From: Saprospirales bacterium
Lineage (GTDB): Bacteria; Bacteroidota; Bacteroidia; Chitinophagales; Saprospiraceae
Assembly (NCBI GenBank): GCA_024642645.1
Contig: JAHEAS010000056.1
Location: forward strand, 1 to 10,843
Length of the DNA: 10,843 bases
Direction of reading: 5' to 3'
Shown one piece after another: positions 1-7,047 of this stretch (position 1 is its first letter; each line of letters begins with the position of its first letter). The notes below the pieces were generated by a model, which did not search any database, had not been told where the DNA came from, and saw nothing but the letters and a program-made list of their open reading frames with translations. Both the position numbers and the translations under genes were made by a program.

Positions 1-462
1 CGCAGCCAACGAGCCAACGAGCAGGAAGGAATCGATTACTATTATACTAACGTGCAGGCATTCAAGCAGCTTATTGAACAGGATGCTTTCCTCGAATGGG
101 AGGAAGTTTACGAAAACCAGTTCTACGGAACGCTGAAAACTGAGGTCGAACGTCTCTGGGCTGAGGGTAAGCACGTGATTTTTGACATAGATGTAAAAGG
201 AGCAATGAACGTAAAAGAAGCCTATCCTGAGCGGTCACTTACCATCTTTATCAAGCCTCCTTCTGAAAATGTACTGCTCGAACGCCTAAAAAAAAGAAAA
301 TCTGAAAGCACAGAAAGCCTTCAAAAACGTATCGCCAAAGCGACTTTTGAACTTACCTTTGAGGATAACTTTGACAAAGTGCTGGTGAACGACGATTTGG
401 CGGTCGCATTGAAACAGGCCGATACAATCGTTGGGGCATGGCTGGACACTATCGATAACTGA
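1..462 (+). CDS. gmk: Guanylate kinase, 3' part (N-terminus outside window)
   Basis: Guanylate kinase phosphorylates GMP to GDP with ATP in the cytoplasm, for nucleotide recycling. The reading frame is open from base 1 and gives 153 residues. It lacks roughly the first 35-40 residues of the usual 190-200, including the P-loop, because the window begins inside the gene. The first residues fall in the GMP-binding loop: Arg1, Arg4 and Glu7, followed by GIDYYY, match the family pattern RxxRxxExxGxDYxF. FLEWEEVYENQFYGT is the conserved GMP-side segment, and IFDIDVKGA matches the family DIDxQGA motif with its GMP-contacting Asp. IFIKPPS and the Arg-rich LKKRKSES region resemble the lid. A GTG at 52 is an internal codon, not the start. 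The stop lies 16 bp before apaG, so the two are probably co-transcribed. Confidence 0.95.
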   Translation, partial: RSQRANEQEGIDYYYTNVQAFKQLIEQDAFLEWEEVYENQFYGTLKTEVERLWAEGKHVIFDIDVKGAMNVKEAYPERSLTIFIKPPSENVLLERLKKRKSESTESLQKRIAKATFELTFEDNFDKVLVNDDLAVALKQADTIVGAWLDTIDN

Positions 463-478
463 CCCCGTTTCATTTTCT

Positions 479-865
479 ATGGAAACCCTGACCACACAAG
501 GCATCCGAATCAGTGTAGAGCCTTTCTACCTGCCGCATGAATCCATTCCGATTCAGCACCGCTATGTTTTTGCTTACCGGGTTACCATCCAAAATCAAAG
601 CTCCGAAACGGTGCAATTGCTTCGCCGCCACTGGCACATCATTGAATCAAACGGCGTTCGACGTGAGGTGGAAGGAGAAGGTATCGTTGGGCTACAACCT
701 GTGCTAGCTCCTGGAGAAAGCCATCAGTACACCTCTTGGTGCCCACTGATGACAGATGTTGGCAAGATGTATGGTGAATTTCAAATGATACGCATCTCAG
801 ACGAAGCAAAATTTAGTGTCAAAATACCTGAGTTCAAGCTGGCGCCTCCGTTCAAGATGAACTGA
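479..865 (+). CDS. apaG: ApaG family protein (DUF525)
   Basis: This 128-residue protein aligns along its whole length with the ApaG family, a small cytosolic protein with a fibronectin-III-like fold. Annotation often calls it a Co2+/Mg2+ efflux protein, but its biochemical role is not firmly established. Family signatures are the segment QLLRRHWHI at about residues 45-53, then REVEGEGIVG with a glycine-rich turn, QPVLAPGESHQYTS, and the C-terminal IPEFKLAPPFKMN. The ATG at 479 is chosen because it gives the usual family length and N-terminus; an in-frame TTG at 431 would overlap gmk. There is no recognisable Shine-Dalgarno sequence, as is common in Bacteroidota. It follows gmk by 16 bp and is followed directly by a strong hairpin. 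Confidence 0.93.
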   Translation: METLTTQGIRISVEPFYLPHESIPIQHRYVFAYRVTIQNQSSETVQLLRRHWHIIESNGVRREVEGEGIVGLQPVLAPGESHQYTSWCPLMTDVGKMYGEFQMIRISDEAKFSVKIPEFKLAPPFKMN

Positions 866-866
866 T

Positions 867-932
867 TCATTCCCTAAAACTAAAAATGCCGTGCCTCCAA
901 AGAAGCACGGCATTTTTAGTTTTAGGGAATGA
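867..932. terminator. Bidirectional rho-independent terminator, 28-bp perfect stem
   Basis: Two perfectly complementary 28-bp arms at 867-894 and 905-932 enclose a 10-base loop at 895-904. The inner core is TGCCGTGC paired with GCACGGCA. It is flanked by an A-run on the left and a T-run on the right, so each strand shows a GC-rich hairpin followed by T residues. It starts one base after the apaG stop and ends three bases before the stop of the convergent PorE-like gene. It can therefore end transcription from both sides. The A/T-rich outer arms make the stem much longer than a terminator needs. Confidence 0.9.
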
Positions 933-935
933 GCA

Positions 936-3638
936 TTATTGTATCAGTTCGTACTTGAACTTTACCCGCTCAAAAATAGGCGCATCAATTTCCGGGTCGA
1001 TGTTTTTAAGATAAACATCCACGTCACTGGTGTCGCTCTCGTCTTTTTTGTTGCTGTCAAAAATGACTTTAATCCAGCCTTTCTCTCCCGGCTTCACAAG
1101 GCTTGGGCCGAGTTCGTAACTCGTACACTCACAAACACTTACAATGTCAATGTCCAGCGGCACATCACCCAAGTTCGTGAAGTGGAAAGTGTACTCCTTC
1201 AAATCGCCTTTTTTTATCTGCCCCATGTCGTAGATACGGGTTTCGAACTGCATGATAGGCAAGCCCTTCAGGTCTTTCTTGCCATAAAGTGAAGACAGTT
1301 TGTCAATGATGATGCTGTCTTTTTCCACTGGCGCAAAATCCAATTTGATGGGGGCAGGTTGAATGCTATCGCCGCCCGGAGCATTGCCTCGACGGTTACG
1401 ATTTGGAGCTGGTTTGCGGCCTGACGCAGGTTTCTTTTCTTCCTTTTTAGGTTCAGCCACCGGTGCATTTGGATCTATCTTGCGGTTGCCAATTTGAATG
1501 AGCTGCTCCTCTTCGATGGTGATGCTTGTAGGACCGGAAAGAATTTTGAACTCCGTGCGACGGTTAAGTTGGTGAGCGTCTTCAAATTTCACGCTGTCAG
1601 GCAACAGGGCATTGATGTACTCTTCTGTCAGCACGTCGCCCACTTTCAGGTATGGGAATTTGGCATTGGCCTTGGAATCAATCGTTTTGGGCTGTGTTTC
1701 ACCATAGCCCTTCGCTTCAATGCGGGCACGAGGAATGCCTTTGCCAGTCAGCCAGCGGCGGGCTGATTCAGCTCGGCGTTGGGACAGACTGTTGTTGGAC
1801 TGGTCGGTACCTCGTGCGTCCGTATGTGAGGATAGCTCGATGACCATGTCCGGATAGGTATTCATCAGGTCAAAAATCACTTGCAAGTCGCCCTCTGCTG
1901 GTGGAAGGATTTTATCGTCATTAAAGTCGTAAAGGATATTTTCAAGCACAAAAGGCTCGTTCCGTACGATTTTCTTCACGATACGTCCTGGCTTCAAGTT
2001 CAATCTTTCCTTGTAGCTTTTTGAGTCAAAAAGGCCAACCGTGTTGAAGCGAACGGTGTCGTTTTCGTAGTTGTCAGCCGAAGCGATAATTATGTAAGAG
2101 CGATCAAGTTCCAGCACGGCATCGTAGTTGTTCGAAGTACCGTTTGTTTTGGTTTCAACCGACTTGGGGTTCTCGCCTTGAAGTTCTATCAGCTCAAAAG
2201 TCACACCCGAAAGGGGTTCTTTTGTTTCGAGGTCAAACGCTGTGGCAAGTACGTCCGCATCGATTTTCTTCAAAAGCACATTGTAAATATCGTTGCAGCA
2301 AGTCTTGCTGTGCACGCTGCGGCTGCCCTCTGCTATCCGATTACTGGCCAACAGGCCATTGTAACCCTCCTTGTCAAGCATGAAGTAAAGGTCGTCAACA
2401 CTGGAGTTGTAGCCTTTGCCCATGTTGGTAGGCTTGCTCCACATGGTGCCATTCCAAGTGCTCATAAAGATATCGTAGCCGCCGAGACCAGGATGGCCCT
2501 CCGAACTAAAATACAAGACGCCATCCCGATAGAACGGCGTGTCTTCATTGCCAATAGAGTTTAATTTCGGGCCAAGATTCACGGGGTCGCCATACTGACC
2601 ATTGCCCTTGTACGTTGAGTAGTAGATATCATACCCACCTTGACCACCCTCCATGTCCGACACAAAAAACAGTACCTCTTTACCGAAAAGCTCACCGACA
2701 CAAGGCGATTTGGCAACGAAGTCGCCATTTACACCTTTCACCTCGTTGGCTGCCCCCCAAGTGCCGCCATTGTTTTCACTCATGTAAATTTTGCTTTCCT
2801 TGAGGAGATGACCATCCAGCAACTCCCGGTTGAAAAACATCCGCTTGCCGTCCGGTGAGATGGAGTTGTTTACATTGAAAAACTCGGGACGGTTCACGTT
2901 TTGGTCAAGCGCCTCTGGTTTTCCCCAACCTTTGTCACCCTTTGTAGACTTGTATATTTTTGAGAAATAATCACCACTTTCTTCGTCGGCTTTGACGCCC
3001 AAGTCAACCTTGGTCTTGCCGTCATCCACTGGCTTTTGATTGACTTCAATGATGTCGTCACCGACCAGTGCAGCAAAATACATTTCCTTGTTGTCAGCAC
3101 TCAAAAACGGTGAGTACTCTGAGTTTTTGCCATTGATTTCCTTGCCGCCGTGTGTGATGGTCACGCCGTCCACAGGCTTGGCCACCCGGCCAAACTCACA
3201 GCCTACCTTCTCCAACTCGGCCAGTTCCTGCCGCACCGGGTCCTTTGAAATGCTGATAAACTTGTTGAATTCCTCGATGGCATCGTCGTATTTCTCGTTC
3301 ATCTTCAAAGAGCGAGCGTACTCAAAGCGCTTGTCTTGGTACTCGTCCACTTTCTTGTTTTTCCGAGTGGGCTTCAATGCCCGGACGTACCATTTTTCGG
3401 CGTTTCTGTAGTCCCGTAACACATAGCTCAGGTCGGCGATGATGATGGCCATTTCAATTTCCTTCGACTCGTCGTAGGCCTTCTCGTACCATTCGAGCGC
3501 CCGGTAGTAGTCTTTTTTCTCCATTTGCTCCTCCGCCGTCTGCACCATCATTGCATAGGTAGGTCGGTTGAGCGGCTGTCCTATGGCGGCGAATGTGCCG
3601 GACAGCAGGAGCATTATAGTTAGGATATTATTTTTCAT
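936..3638 (-). CDS. PorE-like OmpA-family protein with TPR, beta-propeller, CRD and C-terminal DUF1573
   Basis: This 900-residue envelope protein has the domain order known for PorE of the type IX secretion system, which binds peptidoglycan and associates with PorP. I see a signal peptide at about 1-20 (LLLSGTFAAIGQ), TPR-like helices at about 24-145, and PD40/WD40-type propeller repeats at about 158-455, including SPDGKRMFF, GGYDIYYS and GGYDIFMST. A carboxypeptidase-regulatory-like fold lies at about 460-550 and an OmpA-C domain at about 562-702 with HTDARG and the LSQRRA segment. Asp607 and Arg622 fit the peptidoglycan-binding pair. A Lys/Pro-rich linker (about 720-760) leads to a DUF1573/ASH-like domain at about 796-900 (FTNLGDVPL, VCECTS, KPGEKGWIKVIF). 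The ATG at 3638 is chosen because the signal peptide follows at once and a purine-rich AGAAGAAAT lies just upstream. An in-frame ATG at 3728 would add 30 basic residues before the signal. It lies 74 bp after porP on the same strand. Confidence 0.9.
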   Translation of the reverse strand: MKNNILTIMLLLSGTFAAIGQPLNRPTYAMMVQTAEEQMEKKDYYRALEWYEKAYDESKEIEMAIIIADLSYVLRDYRNAEKWYVRALKPTRKNKKVDEYQDKRFEYARSLKMNEKYDDAIEEFNKFISISKDPVRQELAELEKVGCEFGRVAKPVDGVTITHGGKEINGKNSEYSPFLSADNKEMYFAALVGDDIIEVNQKPVDDGKTKVDLGVKADEESGDYFSKIYKSTKGDKGWGKPEALDQNVNRPEFFNVNNSISPDGKRMFFNRELLDGHLLKESKIYMSENNGGTWGAANEVKGVNGDFVAKSPCVGELFGKEVLFFVSDMEGGQGGYDIYYSTYKGNGQYGDPVNLGPKLNSIGNEDTPFYRDGVLYFSSEGHPGLGGYDIFMSTWNGTMWSKPTNMGKGYNSSVDDLYFMLDKEGYNGLLASNRIAEGSRSVHSKTCCNDIYNVLLKKIDADVLATAFDLETKEPLSGVTFELIELQGENPKSVETKTNGTSNNYDAVLELDRSYIIIASADNYENDTVRFNTVGLFDSKSYKERLNLKPGRIVKKIVRNEPFVLENILYDFNDDKILPPAEGDLQVIFDLMNTYPDMVIELSSHTDARGTDQSNNSLSQRRAESARRWLTGKGIPRARIEAKGYGETQPKTIDSKANAKFPYLKVGDVLTEEYINALLPDSVKFEDAHQLNRRTEFKILSGPTSITIEEEQLIQIGNRKIDPNAPVAEPKKEEKKPASGRKPAPNRNRRGNAPGGDSIQPAPIKLDFAPVEKDSIIIDKLSSLYGKKDLKGLPIMQFETRIYDMGQIKKGDLKEYTFHFTNLGDVPLDIDIVSVCECTSYELGPSLVKPGEKGWIKVIFDSNKKDESDTSDVDVYLKNIDPEIDAPIFERVKFKYELIQ

Positions 3639-3712
3639 AATTTCTTCTGATTGATTTTTTTGCTGATTCCGTTTTTTGAGTGCCTTCGAGCTTGTGCTTC
3701 TCACGCTCTTTT

Positions 3713-4783
3713 TTAAAGATGCGGGCAAAGAATAACGGGTTTCACATCTGGTTTCTTGTAAATCTTGCCCGTATAATAGGCGGCAATTTCAAAACCACCC
3801 TGGTGACTGTTCGCTTCGCTCAACGCAGAGAGCGTAAAGTCGTAGCCCAGCGCCACTTTGAAGTCTTTGTAGTCCAGTCCAAGGAGCAACTGAGCAGAGT
3901 CGCCGACCCGGTAACCGAGGCCACCGTTCAGCTTGATGTTCTCAGCGGGCTTGAGCCAGTAGCCTGCCCAAACATGTCCCTGAAACTGCTTGGCTGGGCT
4001 GATATTGGAAAAGTAAACCTCTGGTGTCAGCGTCCATTGTTTATTCAGCGCAGTGTTGAGTTGGGCATGGGCGATAAGCCGCATGTTCAGGTCCACATTT
4101 GACCCTCCAAAATTGTAGTCGGTTCCCGGTGTGGTGATGTGCCTTGCCGAAACGCCGAAATTGTAGTCCGTAGTTTTGTTAGCCTTTGATTTGAAAAGCA
4201 AGCCAAGGTTAATATCAGAAAAGTCTTTTTTCTTGTCTGAGTTGTTTCCGGGACCGGGTGTGCTACCACCGCTTTGAAATATCAAATCTGTCGTTGCAGC
4301 ACCGGGCATGTTTGCTAATTGTTGCGACAGAAGGTCTTCTGGCAAATAGCCATTGAGGTTCTTTATTTTTCTACCCACCTTTCCCCACTGCACGCCAAGG
4401 GTCAACACATTCTTGCTTTTTTTATCGAGTGCCAAATGAAAAGCACCGCTTAACTGGCCGGCGGATGTCGTCAATTTGCCATCGCCCGCTGCATCTTGAA
4501 AAACGAGTAATCCGACGCCAATCCAGTGGCGCTTGCCAATCATCAAAATTGGGGCATCCACAAAAATAGTTGGCGTGGAATAAGCGGACTTACCAATGGC
4601 CGTCCGTGCTTGGTCACGGTAAAGTCCCCCAATGCGGAACGTCCCCTCGTAGGCACCCGAGAACGCCGGATTCATGTGCAGGGGGTTCATGTAGAAAAGC
4701 GTGTTGTGCAGGTCTTGGGATTGGAGATGGCCAACGCCACCAAGCATGACAACGAGGAGTAAAATTGTTTTTGTCAATCTCAT
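3713..4783 (-). CDS. PorP/SprF family type IX secretion outer-membrane protein
   Basis: This 356-residue protein begins with a signal peptide (about 1-22, TILLLVVMLGGVGHLQSQ). The family hallmark YMNPLHMNPAFSGAYEG follows at about 31-47, matching the xNPxxxNPAxxG signature of PorP/SprF proteins. The rest alternates short amphipathic strands with aromatic residues, as expected for an outer-membrane beta-barrel (GVGLLVF, GAFHLALD, INLGLLFKS, LGYRVGDSAQLLLGLDY, VALGYDFTLS). The C-terminal VILCPHL resembles the conserved CPR(F/Y) ending of the family. In P. gingivalis and Flavobacterium, PorP/SprF proteins take part in type IX secretion or in surface display of adhesins, and genomes usually carry many paralogs. 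This copy is therefore likely to serve a particular cargo rather than be the single core PorP. It is upstream of the PorE-like gene in a probable two-gene operon. The ATG at 4783 fits the signal peptide; no Shine-Dalgarno is visible. Confidence 0.92.
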   Translation of the reverse strand: MRLTKTILLLVVMLGGVGHLQSQDLHNTLFYMNPLHMNPAFSGAYEGTFRIGGLYRDQARTAIGKSAYSTPTIFVDAPILMIGKRHWIGVGLLVFQDAAGDGKLTTSAGQLSGAFHLALDKKSKNVLTLGVQWGKVGRKIKNLNGYLPEDLLSQQLANMPGAATTDLIFQSGGSTPGPGNNSDKKKDFSDINLGLLFKSKANKTTDYNFGVSARHITTPGTDYNFGGSNVDLNMRLIAHAQLNTALNKQWTLTPEVYFSNISPAKQFQGHVWAGYWLKPAENIKLNGGLGYRVGDSAQLLLGLDYKDFKVALGYDFTLSALSEANSHQGGFEIAAYYTGKIYKKPDVKPVILCPHL

Positions 4784-4830
4784 GTTCGAAAAAAATTTAT
4801 AAGGATTCGAGGGCCGTTTGGCAAAAGGCC

Positions 4831-4838
4831 GAAAGATA
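4831..4838 (-). promoter_or_regulatory. Possible -7 element upstream of porP
   Basis: On the minus strand the octamer TATCTTTC matches seven of the eight positions of the Bacteroidota -7 consensus TAnnTTTG. It lies about 47 bases before the porP start, a sensible distance. I see no matching TTTG element at the expected spacing upstream, so this is a weak call. Confidence 0.18.
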
Positions 4839-4961
4839 GAATTTCTTCTTCAAATTAGGTTAAAACTCGCTGCAAGATAGGCGTTAAAGCTGGCTCGACA
4901 AGTCCGTTTATTCCCCCTTTTGCACAGCGAAAGACAGTTTTTGCTCAAGTGACCAAAATTT

Positions 4962-5933
4962 TCAAAGGGTTGCTTGCCGAACTATTTTTTCAATATCCTG
5001 CTCGTTCATACACCGGAAATGCCCCTTTGGGCAAGTTTGGTGGCCGATTTTTGAGCACGGGCGGCACGATAATCCTTCCACCTCAAAACTTGTATTTTGG
5101 TCAGGGTTGGCTGTGCCATAGTACGGGGCCATGCCTAGCGCAGGTACAGTATTGCCCCAAATAGACAGTATTTTTTGCTGAAAAGCTGCCGCAATATGCA
5201 TCATGCCCGTGTCGTGGGTGATGACAAGTGACGCACGCCGCAGTACTTCCGCCGACGCCTGCAACGACAATTTTCCACACAGGTTCGTGACATGGTTGCC
5301 ACTTTGCGCCGCAATGATTTCCCCTTCAGCAGCCTCTTCATTACCGCCCAGCAGCACGACTGGCTGGTGCAACTGCTGACAGATTTTCACGATTTTTGCC
5401 GTCGGCAAACGCTTGGTTTGGAACTGGGCACCGATGGCAACAGCTAGGTATGGGGGATAAGGTATGGGGGATGAGAGATGGGGCTCCGAAGTGAAAAAAT
5501 CCAAGCCTTGGCCGTCGTTTTTTATACCCAGTAGTGAGGCGGCAGCAAGGTAGCGGTCAACGATATGCACTTTGGGTAAACGGTTGATTTTCAAGGCAGT
5601 TAGCAGCCATTTTTCAAAATTCAACTTGTCGAAAGAGCGCCATTTTGCCCCCCCAAGCAAGCCCAACCGAACTTGCAGCGTTCGCAGGTTTTTGTGCAAA
5701 TCAACGACATGGTCGTATCCCTCGCTGCGCAGGTCGGGCAACACTTCAGACACGTTTTTTTTGATGGTAAAAATGCGGTCAATATGCGGGTTAGCCTCCA
5801 GCAAGGGCAGGAATTGTTGTTTTGTCAGGTAATGGATTTCGGCGCCCAACTGTTGTTTCAGACACCTAACCACGGGCGTCGTCAGTACGATATCGCCAAT
5901 GGAAGAAAAGCGGATGATGAGGATTTTTTTCAA
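4962..5933 (-). CDS. Glycosyltransferase family 9 protein (ADP-heptose:LPS heptosyltransferase-like)
   Basis: This is a 323-residue cytoplasmic GT-B glycosyltransferase of family GT9, the family of WaaC/WaaF heptosyltransferases that build lipopolysaccharide core or related surface glycans. The N-terminus MKKILIIRFSSIGDIVLTTP is diagnostic, and Asp14 corresponds to the conserved catalytic aspartate of the GD motif. GAQFQTKRLP at about 168-177 is the basic segment that normally contacts the sugar-nucleotide phosphates. THDTGMMHIAAA at about 239-250 is the C-terminal donor-site motif. Cysteines 290, 293, 301 and 308 in CRPCSKIGHQTCPKGHFRCM recur in Bacteroidota GT9 proteins and could hold a metal. 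The start is TTG at 5931-5933: the frame has a stop two codons upstream, and no internal ATG precedes the conserved N-terminal motif. No Shine-Dalgarno is visible. The exact sugar donor cannot be told from sequence. It lies 156 bp after the GH25 gene. Confidence 0.9.
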   Translation of the reverse strand: MKKILIIRFSSIGDIVLTTPVVRCLKQQLGAEIHYLTKQQFLPLLEANPHIDRIFTIKKNVSEVLPDLRSEGYDHVVDLHKNLRTLQVRLGLLGGAKWRSFDKLNFEKWLLTALKINRLPKVHIVDRYLAAASLLGIKNDGQGLDFFTSEPHLSSPIPYPPYLAVAIGAQFQTKRLPTAKIVKICQQLHQPVVLLGGNEEAAEGEIIAAQSGNHVTNLCGKLSLQASAEVLRRASLVITHDTGMMHIAAAFQQKILSIWGNTVPALGMAPYYGTANPDQNTSFEVEGLSCRPCSKIGHQTCPKGHFRCMNEQDIEKIVRQATL

Positions 5934-5951
5934 TAAAAATCAAGTGAAAAA

Positions 5952-5996
5952 GCAAAAGTGCAAAGGCAAAAGTAAGCGTATGCAGGTAAGCAAAAG
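5952..5996. repeat. Short direct repeats GCAAAAG upstream of the GT9 gene
   Basis: The heptamer GCAAAAG occurs at 5952-5958, 5966-5972 and 5990-5996, with a related GCAAAG at 5960-5965. The stretch sits just upstream of the TTG start of the minus-strand GT9 gene, so it is read as CTTTTGC in its leader. Copy number is low and the composition is simple, so it may be ordinary A-rich leader sequence. Confidence 0.4.
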
Positions 5997-6089
5997 CCAG
6001 TATTGTCGCACAATATTAGATTTTGGGGAAAGTCTAAAAAAGTGTCAAATTTCGGCTCCACATTTTACTTCCTCCTTCTTCCTTCAAAA

Positions 6090-6875
6090 TCAAGGATTTG
6101 CAGCTACAGGTTCACTCGGAGCTGCCATTGGCGAAGCTGCAGGTCTGGCAAGTGGCTGTACTGGCTCCGGCATCCAGTCAAGGAGTGGTGCAGGGCGGCA
6201 GATGGTGAGGCTTTCGAGGTCTGCGAGGCTACCGTTGAAAACATTGAAGTCCACGTCGCCAGCGATACCGTGAAGGCGGCCCCGATTGCCATATTGCCAA
6301 AAGCTCCAGGCATTGCCATCAGCAATTTCAGGTGACCAGAGGCTGGTGTACCGTGCCACCCAGACTGGGTAACCGCTCATTTGATTAGCGAGGTACTGGT
6401 TATAAAATTTTTGGTTGGAATAGACAATGGGTTTTACCTTGTAGGCATCCTCCACTAGCGCGAGCCAGTCTTTTACTCCTTGAGCCACGTGTTCAACTGG
6501 GTAGCCGTCCGCCACTTCTACATCTAAAACGGGAGGGAGGTCGCCATGCTGAAGGTCAACAGTGGAAAGGAAATTTCGGGCCTGCAACGCCGCTGGAACA
6601 CCGGGTCGGAAAAAGTGGTAGGCACCCCTAAGTATTCCCGCCGCCTGCATGGCATCCCAGTTTTTACAAAAAAGCGTGTCCTGCATGGATTGCCCTTCGC
6701 TGGCTTTTACAAAGGCAAAATGCACATCCTGTGCGGCGACCTGTCGCCAATCAATCTTCTTTTGGTAGTGCGAAACGTCAATCCCATGAACCCCAAAGCC
6801 CTCCTTCCGAACTGTTTGTTCGTTGCAGGCAGCCAAAAAGGCCAAGGCCCCGAGTAGGATAAATTTACTTTTCAT
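6090..6875 (-). CDS. Glycoside hydrolase family 25 (lysozyme-like) lipoprotein
   Basis: This 261-residue protein starts with a lipoprotein signal (MKSKFILLGALAFLAAC) whose lipobox LAAC puts the acylated cysteine at residue 17. The mature protein should be anchored in the envelope. The GH25 catalytic domain spans about 28-215 and shows the usual hallmarks: GIDVSHYQ (Asp33), FVKASEG, GAYHFFRP, PVLDVEV (Asp118 and Glu120, the DxE catalytic acid pair), KPIVYSN, WVARY, and WSFWQYGNRG followed by GDVDFN (Asp207, Asp209). GH25 enzymes cleave the beta-1,4 bond of peptidoglycan between N-acetylmuramic acid and N-acetylglucosamine. The roughly 35-residue tail is rich in Pro and Ala and looks unstructured. 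The ATG at 6875 is preferred over an in-frame TTG at 6887 because the signal peptide begins there. Likely roles are cell-wall remodelling or attack on other bacteria; the sequence does not decide between them. Confidence 0.93.
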   Translation of the reverse strand: MKSKFILLGALAFLAACNEQTVRKEGFGVHGIDVSHYQKKIDWRQVAAQDVHFAFVKASEGQSMQDTLFCKNWDAMQAAGILRGAYHFFRPGVPAALQARNFLSTVDLQHGDLPPVLDVEVADGYPVEHVAQGVKDWLALVEDAYKVKPIVYSNQKFYNQYLANQMSGYPVWVARYTSLWSPEIADGNAWSFWQYGNRGRLHGIAGDVDFNVFNGSLADLESLTICRPAPLLDWMPEPVQPLARPAASPMAAPSEPVAANP

Positions 6876-6880
6876 GGTTT

Positions 6881-7038
6881 GACACAAAATCGTTTCACTC
6901 TGTTATCTAACGCAAGATATTTAATTATGGCTGTGCAAGAACGTAAAAAAATAAATTCGGCACGACACAAATTGGGGAGTTTAAACCTTTACTAACAAGG
7001 CCAAGTGCAAAAATGTCGCCGAACCACGCTTTTGTGTC
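6881..7038. repeat. Three copies of octamer GACACAAA
   Basis: GACACAAA occurs at 6881-6888 and 6964-6971 on the + strand and as its complement TTTGTGTC at 7031-7038. Flanks are partly shared: an A often follows and CG appears nearby on two copies. The first copy lies within the leader of the GH25 gene and the others lie between the two divergent genes. They could be binding sites for a shared regulator, but eight bases in three copies may also be chance. Confidence 0.35.
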
Positions 7039-7047
7039 GCCAAACTA

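Noticed and set aside
939..3411. Many open frames on the + strand across the PorE-like gene.
   Set aside because: They lie opposite a well-supported 900-residue gene and show no motif, start signal or sensible composition.
3639..3728. An upstream in-frame ATG at 3728 that would extend the PorE-like protein by 30 residues into porP.
   Set aside because: The extra residues are basic and would precede a clear signal peptide; the ATG at 3638 has a purine-rich leader and gives a normal export signal.
4811..4834. GGCC-containing hairpin between the GT9 gene and porP as a terminator.
   Set aside because: The stem is only four pairs of a self-complementary tetramer, with an 11-base loop and no T-run.
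936..5933. A functional link between the GT9 glycosyltransferase and type IX secretion through A-LPS-type surface anchoring.
   Set aside because: A 178-bp gap separates the genes, GT9 proteins are widespread, and nothing else for A-LPS synthesis is present; adjacency alone is not evidence.
6001..6036. Small palindromes (TATTGT/ACAATA at 6001-6015 and a wobble-containing stem at 6017-6036) as a terminator for the GH25 gene.
   Set aside because: Stems are only 6-8 bp and no T-run follows on the minus strand.
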